In this document: positions 37,440 to 47,536 of the stretch, piece after piece | Numbering within the stretch: position 1 is the stretch's first letter | Layout of the letters: each line of letters begins with the position of its first letter | Assembly: GCF_003992725.1 (NCBI RefSeq) | Contig: NZ_RZNF01000012.1 | Location: forward strand, 1,302,501 to 1,366,500 | DNA length: 64,000 nucleotides | Source: Rhodomicrobium lacus | Lineage (GTDB): Bacteria > Pseudomonadota > Alphaproteobacteria > Rhizobiales > Rhodomicrobiaceae | Reading direction: 5' to 3' | Program-made: the position numbers and the translations under genes | Notes under the pieces: model-generated | The model's database searches: none | Told to the model about the DNA's origin: nothing | What the model saw: the letters and a program-made list of their open reading frames with translations, nothing else

Positions 37440-37555
37440 TATGCGTGAACGAGCCGTCAAGCTTCTTCTTATCTGCTAACGGATCGTTTTGGAGACATCG
37501 CCAAGGCGTTCTTCTCTTAACCTCAAGAATCCTCAGTGAGTTCCGGAATTAAGAA

Positions 37556-39199
37556 TCATCTGACTTTTGCGAGAGCAACCATAGCCAGATAAAATTGAAG
37601 CGTGAAGAAAAATAACGCAATAAACGACTGCATCCTCGTTTTTTGATAACAGGTTATCGGTAATGCATGGGGCAAGCTGTGGTCAATTGTCCCAGCTTTA
37701 CCCAAATCTATTTTGTTCAAAATGCGGCCAAAAGGGTCGATGACCGCCGAAATTCCGGTATTGGCTACCCTGACAACCGGCAAGCCTTCTTCGACGGCGC
37801 GAATGCGTGCCAGATGGAGGTGTTGATATGGTCCGGTGGACTGTCCAAACCACGCATCGTTAGTAATATTGACCAGCCATTTCGGTCTTTCCGGCAGATT
37901 TCCCGTTCTTCCCGGAAAAATAATCTCGTAGCAGATCAGCGGCAGAAAAGGCGCCGCCTGCGGGGTTTCGATTGGCCGTGCCGGCCCCAGCCCCGCCTCA
38001 AAACCGTCCAACCTATGGGAAAAAGCGGAAAAACCCGCCTTCATCAGAACGTCCCTGAAGGGCACATATTCACCGAATGGGACGAGGTGGATCTTGTCGT
38101 ACACAGCCCTGATCTCAGCCCCTTTCCCCAACAAAAATAAGCTGTTGAAAGCTCGATCGAAGCGTGGACGACCGTCCGGTTCGCGGCTTCCCTCGGCACG
38201 TTCGGCGCCTATGATCAGTGAAGTCCCGTCTGGAATGAGCGCTGAAAGCGCATCGCGCACCTCGTCGCTGTATATCTGATCATTGAAGGCGAAAAGGACC
38301 GGTACGGAAGATTCAGGCCAGATGACATGCGTGAACGCGGCGATGTCTTCGCCAGACGTGCCGCTGCGGCTCAACTGAAGCGCGCGCTCGAAGATCCAGC
38401 GGCGATTTTCCGGTTTCCACTTTTCCTGCTGCGGAATATTCGGCTGAACGATGCGGATCCGCACTCCTGGCACATCACCGACGCTCTGCTGAAGCCTTTG
38501 CACGCCGACCGCGTAGAACGCCGCGAGGGTCAAGGCCGCGACCAGAGCGGGGACGCGAAGCCTGTCGAAGCGTGCCCCCGGCGCCGCGATGAAGGCTGCC
38601 GGCGCAGAGAAGATGAAAAGCGCCGCGAGCGTCAGACCGTAAATGCCGATATAGGCCGCCATCTGCATCGGCGCATCGTCAGCGGCAAGCGCCTGTCCGA
38701 ACAGGTTCCAGGGAAAACCGGTGAAGAAATATCCCCGCGCGGCCTCCACGCAGAAAAAAGCGAAAACGAACCCGATGATGCGCGCATAGCCGCGCCGCCA
38801 CATCGCCGCAGCAAGCCCCCCCGCGACCGCATAGAACAGCCCGAGCGCCGCGCAAAGTCCCGCCACAGCGAACGGCATCAGGACCGCGTAACGTTGCGCG
38901 TCGACGTAGAACGCGAAGCCGATCCAGTAGATACCCGCGAGAAAATAGCCGAAGCCGAACGCCCAGCCGAGCAGCGCCGCGCTCTTGAGACGGTTCAGAT
39001 AGTCTTCAAGGCGCGTCGCCGCATCCTCGCGAAGCGCAACGGCATCGAGCACCCAGATCATCAACGGGAAGGTCAGGAACAGCACCGGCCAGAGATGAAA
39101 CGGCGCCATGGCAAGCACAGACAGCACGCCCGCGATAAAGGCGATCAGCGCCAGTTTCCAGGTCTTGAGACCGGCGATGGCCGTCGGCAGGGAGTCCAT
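37556..39199 (-). CDS. lnt: Apolipoprotein N-acyltransferase
   Basis: A 547-residue inner-membrane enzyme that adds the third acyl chain to lipoproteins. About six N-terminal membrane helices precede a nitrilase-like domain: WPESSVPV with the catalytic Glu, YDKIHLVPFGEYVPF with the Lys, and LICYEIIFPG with the Cys, then NITNDAWFG. A last helix (SFIALFFFTLQFYLAMVAL) anchors the C-terminus. The ATG at 39199 has AAGG upstream; the longer frame adds an unrelated arginine-rich stretch. It precedes the XRE-metK-trmB string. Confidence 0.95.
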   Translation of the reverse strand: MDSLPTAIAGLKTWKLALIAFIAGVLSVLAMAPFHLWPVLFLTFPLMIWVLDAVALREDAATRLEDYLNRLKSAALLGWAFGFGYFLAGIYWIGFAFYVDAQRYAVLMPFAVAGLCAALGLFYAVAGGLAAAMWRRGYARIIGFVFAFFCVEAARGYFFTGFPWNLFGQALAADDAPMQMAAYIGIYGLTLAALFIFSAPAAFIAAPGARFDRLRVPALVAALTLAAFYAVGVQRLQQSVGDVPGVRIRIVQPNIPQQEKWKPENRRWIFERALQLSRSGTSGEDIAAFTHVIWPESSVPVLFAFNDQIYSDEVRDALSALIPDGTSLIIGAERAEGSREPDGRPRFDRAFNSLFLLGKGAEIRAVYDKIHLVPFGEYVPFRDVLMKAGFSAFSHRLDGFEAGLGPARPIETPQAAPFLPLICYEIIFPGRTGNLPERPKWLVNITNDAWFGQSTGPYQHLHLARIRAVEEGLPVVRVANTGISAVIDPFGRILNKIDLGKAGTIDHSLPHALPITCYQKTRMQSFIALFFFTLQFYLAMVALAKVR

Positions 39200-39418
39200 G
39201 AAGAACCTTGGTGGGAGAGTGTCGGCAGGCGACGCAGCATTAAGTGCTTGCAAATATCGAGCCCGTTCGCTGCTGACGAGATGGAATCGCAAAATGCGAC
39301 TGCAAGGTTGGGGAAAGGTGGCGCGCCTGCCACTCGTCGGCCGAGCCAACCTGTTGAAAAATGAGCATCCCCCAGGCGGATAGATGGTCGGGCAGCCTAG
39401 CCACCCGACCGTCGTCCA

Positions 39419-40231
39419 TCAGCGAATCTTGACCAGATCGAATTGCGAGTAGCAATCGCGGCTCGGCAGATTGTCATGCCCGCTGAGAGCGTTGGAGAAG
39501 GCTTCCGTCAGGTTCACGCCCTCTGCCCTTGCGCGAACGCTCGCGAGAAGAACAGGCCGCTCATAGCTCGAGTCCGCGTCCTCTTTGGCCTTGCAGGCTT
39601 CCTTGTCGTATTGACCCAGATTGAGCGTCCAAAGCGGGATCGAGGCATCCGTCACCTTGGAAATCCATCCTGCAACCGTCTGAGCGCGGGCAAGCGCGCG
39701 CGCTTCCTCCGCGTCGCGGTCGCCTTCGCGGGAGGCCAGGCCAACGGCGATCAGGTCGAGCGCGCTGGCGAACGACTCCCTCACCTTCGGAGTGATGATG
39801 CGGTCGGCGGTTTCTTCTTCGGGGATCACGACATCGTTGGAAACGACTTCGACCGTGCTTCCCTTGACCCAGGTATAGTCGCTGGTGACGATGATATAAT
39901 CGAAAGATGCCGAGCGCCCTTCCGCGTCCTTGCCGTCAATGCGGAAGAAATACGCATTCTCGACCCTTTCCTTGGGTGCACTCTTGTCGGAGACCGCCTG
40001 TGGAACGGCCACTACGGGTTGTGGCGCAGGCGCGGCCTCCACCTTTTTTGCCGCCCGCTCGGCGTAAAGGATAGCGCCTTCGACCAGAGCGGCCAGAAAC
40101 AGCAAGACCGCGAGGATCCAGAGCCAGATTCCGGCGCGCCGCTTCTTTTCTTCCTTGGGTTTCTCCCCATCTCCCGCGAGAGGAGGCTGCGCCGAGCCGG
40201 GATTAACGTTTTTTGCAAGAATATCGGTCAT
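39419..40231 (-). CDS. Hypothetical protein with one membrane helix and a periplasmic domain
   Basis: A 270-residue protein, not recognised. A basic cytoplasmic segment (EKPKEEKKRRAG) precedes one membrane helix (IWLWILAVLLFLAALVEGAI, about 35-54), an Ala/Pro linker and a domain of about 190 residues, presumably periplasmic, with one possible disulfide pair (Cys near EACKAKEDAD and near SRDCYSQFD). The ATG at 40231 has GGGGAGG 6 nt before it. It is divergent from groES and followed by a GC-rich hairpin (GGTCGGG 39386-39392, CCCGACC 39404-39410). Confidence 0.7.
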   Translation of the reverse strand: MTDILAKNVNPGSAQPPLAGDGEKPKEEKKRRAGIWLWILAVLLFLAALVEGAILYAERAAKKVEAAPAPQPVVAVPQAVSDKSAPKERVENAYFFRIDGKDAEGRSASFDYIIVTSDYTWVKGSTVEVVSNDVVIPEEETADRIITPKVRESFASALDLIAVGLASREGDRDAEEARALARAQTVAGWISKVTDASIPLWTLNLGQYDKEACKAKEDADSSYERPVLLASVRARAEGVNLTEAFSNALSGHDNLPSRDCYSQFDLVKIR

Positions 40232-40371
40232 TGAAATCCTCCCCTGAATCTCGGGACGAGGCCCGACGCGCCGCAGTGTGGCATGCCACGTCGAGTGCAA
40301 TTTTATTATGACGAGATTTCGTCAAATTCGCTTCTTCATCCTTCACGCCTGCTAAAGACCCCTCGCCGAAA

Positions 40372-40398
40372 TTGGCACTCACCACTTGACAGTGCTAA
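40372..40398. promoter_or_regulatory. CIRCE element (HrcA operator) in the groES promoter
   Basis: TTGGCACTC (40372-40380), nine bases, CAGTGCTAA (40390-40398), matches the consensus TTAGCACTC-N9-GAGTGCTAA with two changes. It overlaps a -35 hexamer TTGACA (40386-40391), with a -10-like TATCTC (40410-40415) 18 nt further on. HrcA binding here would block the promoter and release it on heat stress. HrcA is not in the window. Confidence 0.9.
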
Positions 40399-40492
40399 CA
40401 GTTCCGCTCTATCTCTTCGGCAGGGTGAACGCGAGCGAATATGCCGCACCCACACATTCACCATCCAGATTTGTCGTCTGAGGAGGATACAC

Positions 40493-40816
40493 ATGTCAGT
40501 GAAATTCCGGCCCCTGCATGACCGCGTTGTCGTGCGCCGTCTCGAAGAAGAAGAGCGCACCAAAGGCGGCATCATCATTCCGGACACGGCGAAGGAAAAG
40601 CCTCAGCAGGGCGAAGTGATCGCCGTTGGCCCCGGCGCCCGTAACGAAGAAGGCAAGCTCGTTGCTCTCGACGTAAAGGAAGGCGACCGTGTCCTGTTCG
40701 GCAAGTGGTCCGGCACCGAAGTCAAGATCGACGGCGAAGACCTTCTGATCATGAAGGAAAGCGACATCCTCGGCATCCTCGAGGGTCACGACGGCGGCAA
40801 GAAGAAGAAATCCTAA
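40493..40816 (+). CDS. groES: Co-chaperonin GroES
   Basis: A 107-residue co-chaperonin. Begins [20 protein letters not shown], has the mobile loop [18 protein letters not shown], and [21 protein letters not shown]; the end is a short basic KKKKS tail. AGGAGG lies 6 nt before the ATG at 40493; the longer frame to 40283 is not coding. It caps GroEL during protein folding. Confidence 0.97.
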   Translation: MSVKFRPLHDRVVVRRLEEEERTKGGIIIPDTAKEKPQQGEVIAVGPGARNEEGKLVALDVKEGDRVLFGKWSGTEVKIDGEDLLIMKESDILGILEGHDGGKKKKS

Positions 40817-40869
40817 ACGCCGATACCTCTCTAATTCCCAAGTTTCACACTCAATTCGAAGGGTCATGA

Positions 40870-42501
<1,632 letters not shown>

Positions 42502-42528
42502 AGTCCTCGCCAGAGCGGCCGAAACACG

Positions 42529-42563
42529 AAGCCCGCGACGCAAGTTGCGGGCTTTTTCTTTTT
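42529..42563 (+). terminator. Rho-independent terminator of groESL
   Basis: AAGCCCGC (42529-42536) pairs with GCGGGCTT (42547-42554) over a 10-nt loop and runs into TTTTTCTTTTT (42553-42563). It lies 27 nt after the groEL stop. Confidence 0.88.
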
Positions 42564-42692
42564 GCGTTTGACGAATTATCCACGTGCGTCGCCGATTGCC
42601 TGAAGCTGTCGGGGATCATATTTGCGCTCGGTTGCTTTGCTTTCCACGCGCGGCGCTCAGGGCTCACGCGGCAGGAAACAGGAAATGCCCCC

Positions 42693-43946
42693 GTGCAGCC
42701 GGACGATGCGCAGCCTCCTATCTCGGACCATAATCAAAGCGCCCTCGACTGGCTGAATTTCCTGCTCGCGGATGTCAAGGACGGTCTCGGGCCGTTCCTT
42801 GCGATCTATCTCACATCGAGCCAGCAGTGGGACGCGGGCAGCGCGGGCCTGGTCCTGACCATCGGCGGCCTGGCGACCGTTCTTGCGCGCAGCCCGGCGG
42901 GCGCGCTCGTGGACGCCATTGCCTGGAAGCGCTCCCTGATTGTCGTCGGCGTGGCCATCGTCGCAGTCGCGTCGCTCGCGATGTCGGCCAACCCGACATT
43001 CTGGACGGTCGCGGTCGGCCAAGCTTTCATCGGCATTTCCGACGCGATCCTTCCCCTCGCCGTTACCGCGATCAGCCTCGGTATCGTGGGGCGCAAGGCT
43101 TTCGCACGCCGCGTAGGGCGAAACGAGGCGTGGAGCCACGGAGGCAACGTCACGGCGGCCATCCTCGCCGGAGCGGCGGGATATTTCATCGCGCAGGTCG
43201 CCATGCTCTGGACCGTCGCGCTGCTCGCGGCGCTTTGCGCGGTGGCGGTGTATCGGATCGACGCCAGCGCCATCGACAACGACGTGGCGCGCGGCGAGGA
43301 GAAACACGGGCAAACGCCCGAAGCGGTCGGCATGCTCCTGCGCAACAGGCCGCTGTTGTGGTTCACCGCCGCAATCACGCTGTTCCATTTCGCGAACGCG
43401 GCCATGCTGCCGCTCGCGGGCGAGAAGCTCAGCGTCGGCAAACCGGACGAAAGCCCGCTTTTCATGGCATCCTGCGTCGTCACCGCTCAACTCGTGATGA
43501 TCCCGATGGCGATCCTTGTCGGACACCGCGCGGATGCGTGGGGCCGCAAGCCCCTGTTTCTGTGTGCCTTCGCAGTCTTGCCGTTACGTGGGCTTTTATT
43601 CGCTCTCGCTGACAACCCGTGGGCCATCGTCGCCATTCAAATCCTCGACGGTATCGGCGCGGGCATTTTCGGCGCGCTGTTTTATATCGTCGTGGCGGAT
43701 TTCACGCGCGGCACCGGCCGCTTCAACCTCGCGCTCGGCGCGGCGGGGGCGAGCTGGGGTCTTGGCGCGGCGTTGAGCAACGCCGTCGCCGGGCAAATCG
43801 TCGACAGCTTCGGATTTTCCGCGGCGTTCTACTTTCTGGCCGCGTGTGCGCTCGGGGCGTTGGCCATTTTCGCAGTCGCAGTCCCCGAGTCGCGAGATTA
43901 TGAGGCGGCAAGCCCGGAAGGACAGGAATTGACGGCGACATCGTGA
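42693..43946 (+). CDS. MFS transporter
   Basis: A 417-residue major facilitator protein with about 12 membrane helices. Seen: LNFLLADVKDGLGPFLAIYL in helix 1, a short loop DAIAWKRS after helix 2, and the second-half equivalent GHRADAWGRKPLFL, a clear MFS loop motif. The substrate is unknown; drug or metabolite efflux is likely. The start is the GTG at 42693 with a weak AGGAAA upstream. It is convergent with the murein endopeptidase gene, 19 nt away. Confidence 0.87.
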   Translation: MQPDDAQPPISDHNQSALDWLNFLLADVKDGLGPFLAIYLTSSQQWDAGSAGLVLTIGGLATVLARSPAGALVDAIAWKRSLIVVGVAIVAVASLAMSANPTFWTVAVGQAFIGISDAILPLAVTAISLGIVGRKAFARRVGRNEAWSHGGNVTAAILAGAAGYFIAQVAMLWTVALLAALCAVAVYRIDASAIDNDVARGEEKHGQTPEAVGMLLRNRPLLWFTAAITLFHFANAAMLPLAGEKLSVGKPDESPLFMASCVVTAQLVMIPMAILVGHRADAWGRKPLFLCAFAVLPLRGLLFALADNPWAIVAIQILDGIGAGIFGALFYIVVADFTRGTGRFNLALGAAGASWGLGAALSNAVAGQIVDSFGFSAAFYFLAACALGALAIFAVAVPESRDYEAASPEGQELTATS

Positions 43947-43965
43947 TGGCCACCGTCAGGCGTTA

Positions 43966-45237
43966 TCAATGTGCGGCAAGCGTGATCGAAGGCGACGCGT
44001 TCAGCACCGCCGTACAAGCCGGCGGAAGCTGCGCCATTGTGATGCCGGGCTTCGACTTCGCGGCGGGCGCGGATGCCACCGTGGGTTTCGGCGCGGCCGG
44101 AACCACCGGTTTTGAGAGTTGCGCGATCCACTTGTCGAGGCCCCCGCCGCACCCGTCGCCAGCGGGAAGAGGCGGCTGACCGCGGCACCCATCATCGCCA
44201 GCGGGGCAGGCGAGTCGGACATGGAAGTGTGCATCGTGGCCCATGATGGGCTGGATCTTGTGCAGAAAGCCGCGATCGTCCTTCACGTTGTCGCACATCC
44301 ATTTCTTGATCGCGGGATTGACGAAGACGCGCGTCACTTCCGGATACGACACCGCGCGCCGAAGCAACTTTATGTGGTCCGGCGTCCACATCTGCTCATT
44401 GACATGAACGGGATCGAGAAGAACGCTCTCCATCTTCATCTGCTCACGCTCGTCGGCGGCAAGCGTGCGGTCGGGCATCGGCTTGTACCAGATGTCGACA
44501 TCGAGACCGACCTGATGGCTCGCGTGACCGAACGGCATCGGGCCGCCGCGCGGCATTGACATGTCGCCGATCAGGAGGCCCGGCCATCCGTCCTTCGCCT
44601 TCGCATCCCTGGCAAACTTTTCGATGAAGGTCACGAGCGCGGGATTGCCCCAGTGGCGGTTGCGCGAAAGCCGCATGCCCTGCCAGACGGGGCCATTGTC
44701 GGCAAGCTGTTCCGCACCGGCGAGGCACCCCTTCGCATAGAACCCGATGGATCGCGTTTCCATCTTGGCGGGTTCGCGGACGGCGCCGAAAAGCAGCTTC
44801 GCGGGCGTCGTCTTCAAGACTTTCGGAGCGATAGCCCCGGTGCCGGGGATCGGAACCGGCGCCGCGGCGGGAGTGGCGCCCGCAGTCAGTCTGACCCCGG
44901 GAGCCGAGGCGGTCGTGGGCGTGTCCGCAAGAGGATGCGGTGCAGCCGCGGCGACGGGGGCGGTCTGAACGGCGGAGGGAGGTGTCGCGATTTCAGGCTG
45001 TGGCGGGGCCGCTGGCGCGTCCGTCGTCGCCCCGGCACCACGCAATTCCGATGGCGTCGCCTGCGCCGTGACAACGCGCTTGGGCGTGCCGCGACGGGGG
45101 TTATAGGCTGTCGCTTTCGGGGCGTCAGAGGACGCCGTCAAGCCCGCGAGAGCGTCCGCACCGCCGGAAGCAACCGTCACCGCCAGCGCGACACTCGTAA
45201 CCAGCGACGCGTTGAGGAGAATATTTCGCGCTTTCAT
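43966..45237 (-). CDS. mepA: Penicillin-insensitive murein endopeptidase
   Basis: A 423-residue LAS-type zinc endopeptidase that cuts D-Ala-mDAP cross-links in the periplasm. The N-terminus has a signal-like segment (NILLNASLVTSVALAVTVASG), then a Pro/Ala-rich linker of about 100 residues. The peptidase domain has SMPRGGPMPFGHASHQVGLD, DIWYKPMP, and GHDAHFHVRLACP with the zinc-binding histidines. The long linker and a C-terminal extension make it larger than E. coli MepA (274). Confidence 0.92.
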   Translation of the reverse strand: MKARNILLNASLVTSVALAVTVASGGADALAGLTASSDAPKATAYNPRRGTPKRVVTAQATPSELRGAGATTDAPAAPPQPEIATPPSAVQTAPVAAAAPHPLADTPTTASAPGVRLTAGATPAAAPVPIPGTGAIAPKVLKTTPAKLLFGAVREPAKMETRSIGFYAKGCLAGAEQLADNGPVWQGMRLSRNRHWGNPALVTFIEKFARDAKAKDGWPGLLIGDMSMPRGGPMPFGHASHQVGLDVDIWYKPMPDRTLAADEREQMKMESVLLDPVHVNEQMWTPDHIKLLRRAVSYPEVTRVFVNPAIKKWMCDNVKDDRGFLHKIQPIMGHDAHFHVRLACPAGDDGCRGQPPLPAGDGCGGGLDKWIAQLSKPVVPAAPKPTVASAPAAKSKPGITMAQLPPACTAVLNASPSITLAAH

Positions 45238-45449
45238 CCAAAGTCTCCCCGCCTGATCGTCCCGCTTCCTGCGGGCGAGCAGCCGATCATCAAAGACCAG
45301 ACGCCGTGGCTGTGTCAGCGCGCGGCGCTCCCGACTGCCCTCTTCGACTGTTATTCAGACGATAAAACAGATAACGGGTTGAATTGTAGCGGAAAGGCTT
45401 CACCGTTTCGTTGCCAAAACCTTAAACAGCGTTAACCTCAACGTGTGCG

Positions 45450-46841
45450 TCAGGCGTCCGCTCGCGATTTGAGTGCATGCCCCGCGAGCGTCTTGCCGAG
45501 CGACCAGGCCGCGCCCGGCACCTTGTGGGCGGCGGCGATGGTCGCATCGAACGAGTCCTCGATCCACGTGCAGTCGTCGTCGGTGAGGGTGAGTGCGGGC
45601 AGCAGCTTGACAATATTCATGCCGTGCCCCGCGACCTGGCAAAGGATCTTGTGCTCCTTGAACATCGGGATCGTGATCATCTGGCTGAAGAGACCCTTGT
45701 TCGCCGCCTCCAGCGCGTGCCACGACATGCGCAACGCGAAAGACTTCGGCTCGCCGAACTCGATGCCGATCATGAGCCCCTTGCCGCGTACGTCCTTCAT
45801 CAGCTCGTAGCGGCCGATCATCGAGCGGAACGAGGCCGTGAGCCGCTCACCTTTTGCGGCGGCGTTCTCGATAACCCCGTCTTCTTCGAGGATCGAAAGC
45901 GTCGCGAGGGCGGCCGCCATCGCCATGTCGTTCTTGGCGAAGGTAGAGCCATGGACCACCGCACGGTCCATGCGGTTGAACAGTTTGTCGAAGATCCACT
46001 TGCGCGTCAGCACCGCGCCAACCGGCACATGGCCGCCCGAAAGCGCCTTGGCGACGAGCACGAGATCCGGCTCGATGCCCGGCCAGTGATCGATGGCGAA
46101 GAACTTGCCTGTGCGGCCGACGCCGGTCTGGATTTCATCGGCGACGAAAAGCGTGCCGTACTTCCTGCAAAGCTCCTGAACCCCTTTCAGATAGCCGTCG
46201 TCGGGGACGTGAACGCCCTTGCCCTGGATCGGCTCGACGAAGAAGCCCGCGATTTTCTTGGTCTTCAGCGCGTCTTCCAACGCATTGAGGTCGTTGAACG
46301 GCACTTCCACCGTGTCGGTGAGGAAGCCTTCAAAGCCCTTGCGGAAGATCTGGTCGCCATTGAGCGAGAGCGAGCCGTAGGACAGGCCGTGGAACGCATG
46401 GCTGCAATGGGCGAGGCCCGCACGGCCCGTGGCGGCGCGCACGAACTTGATGGCGGCTTCAACGCTCTCCGTGCCGGAATTGGCGAAGAATGCCTTCTCC
46501 AGCCACGGCGCCCGCGCGAGAAGGCGCTCTGCCACGACGCCGGCAAGCGGCGACACGTCCATCTGCACGAGGTTTGGAAATTCGCTGTCGAGCACCTGCC
46601 GCAGCGCATCGTGGACCTTCGGATTGTTGCGCCCCAGCGCGAAAACGCCCCAGCCCGACAGGAGATCGAGATATTTGTCGCCCGCGCGGTCCCACAAATA
46701 GGGGCCTTGCCCGCGCACGAAGCCGACATCGTAGCCGATCGTCTTGAGAACGCGCACCATCTGCTCGTTCAGGTGCCGCGTATGGAGCGCATAGCGCCCC
46801 GCCTCGTTCTCCGCGAAAAGCGATTTGATATCGATGCTCAT
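45450..46841 (-). CDS. hpnO: Class III aminotransferase HpnO (aminobacteriohopanetriol synthesis)
   Basis: A 463-residue PLP aminotransferase. Seen: GPYLWDRAGDKYLDLLSGWG, FFANSGTESVEAAIKFVRAA, HAFHGLSYG, FVADEIQTGVGRTG and the PLP lysine in LVAKALSGGHVPVGA. The N-terminal RHLNEQMVRVLKTIGYDVGF and the overall sequence fit HpnO, the enzyme that puts the terminal amino group on bacteriohopanetriol. The ATG at 46841 has AGGAG upstream. hpnN close by supports the call. An ornithine-type aminotransferase is the alternative. Confidence 0.85.
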   Translation of the reverse strand: MSIDIKSLFAENEAGRYALHTRHLNEQMVRVLKTIGYDVGFVRGQGPYLWDRAGDKYLDLLSGWGVFALGRNNPKVHDALRQVLDSEFPNLVQMDVSPLAGVVAERLLARAPWLEKAFFANSGTESVEAAIKFVRAATGRAGLAHCSHAFHGLSYGSLSLNGDQIFRKGFEGFLTDTVEVPFNDLNALEDALKTKKIAGFFVEPIQGKGVHVPDDGYLKGVQELCRKYGTLFVADEIQTGVGRTGKFFAIDHWPGIEPDLVLVAKALSGGHVPVGAVLTRKWIFDKLFNRMDRAVVHGSTFAKNDMAMAAALATLSILEEDGVIENAAAKGERLTASFRSMIGRYELMKDVRGKGLMIGIEFGEPKSFALRMSWHALEAANKGLFSQMITIPMFKEHKILCQVAGHGMNIVKLLPALTLTDDDCTWIEDSFDATIAAAHKVPGAAWSLGKTLAGHALKSRADA

Positions 46842-47008
46842 GCCATTCAGCTCCTCGGCAGTGGTCGCGGAATGCGCGCCCGACCGTATCTTGAATTGTT
46901 GCGGGGATAGCATGCGATGCCAACCGAACGCAAAATTTGTTCTCAACCGCAGAATTTCCACATTGGGGGCACATGAGGCACGCAGGCAACAGATTGGAGT
47001 CAAAATTC

Positions 47009-47536
47009 ATGAAGGCATTTCATCTCGCAGCGGTCGCGGGCCTGCTCATCGCCGGTCCCGCTTTCGCCCAGCCGAAACCCGCTGCTCCGAAACCTGCCCC
47101 GGCGGCACCGGCTGCGCCCGCGGCTCCATCCGTTCTGGGCGAATGGCTTGTCGAGGACGGCACCGCTCAAGTGCGCGTCGTTTCCTGTGCGGACGGCGTC
47201 TGGGGCATCATCTCGTGGACGAAGGGCGAGCCCGGAGTCGATAGCAAGAACCCCGACCCGGCGAAGCAGACGCGATCCGTGCTCGGCATGCCGATCCTTC
47301 TCGGCATGAAGCCCTCGGCAGACAAGCCGGGCCGCTTCGATGGCGAAGTCTACAACGCCGAGGAAGGCGAGAATTACATCTCGCACATCAGCCTTTCGAG
47401 CCCGGACGTGCTGCGCATCGAAGGCTGCGTGCTCGGCGGGTGGATCTGCGGCGGGCAGGACTGGAGTCGCGTGAAGACCCCGCCGCAGAAAGGCGCTCTG
47501 ACCGATCAGGCCGTGTGCTCCGAACTTCCGAGATAG
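47009..47536 (+). CDS. DUF2147 domain secreted protein
   Basis: A 175-residue exported protein. A signal peptide (MKAFHLAAVAGLLIAGPAFA, cut after AFA) is followed by an Ala/Pro/Lys-rich linker and a DUF2147 domain starting VLGEWLVEDGTAQVRV and containing SRVKTP. Function unknown. Four cysteines in the mature part could form disulfides. Its 3' end overlaps the end of hpnN by 31 bp in convergent orientation. Confidence 0.85.
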   Translation: MKAFHLAAVAGLLIAGPAFAQPKPAAPKPAPAAPAAPAAPSVLGEWLVEDGTAQVRVVSCADGVWGIISWTKGEPGVDSKNPDPAKQTRSVLGMPILLGMKPSADKPGRFDGEVYNAEEGENYISHISLSSPDVLRIEGCVLGGWICGGQDWSRVKTPPQKGALTDQAVCSELPR

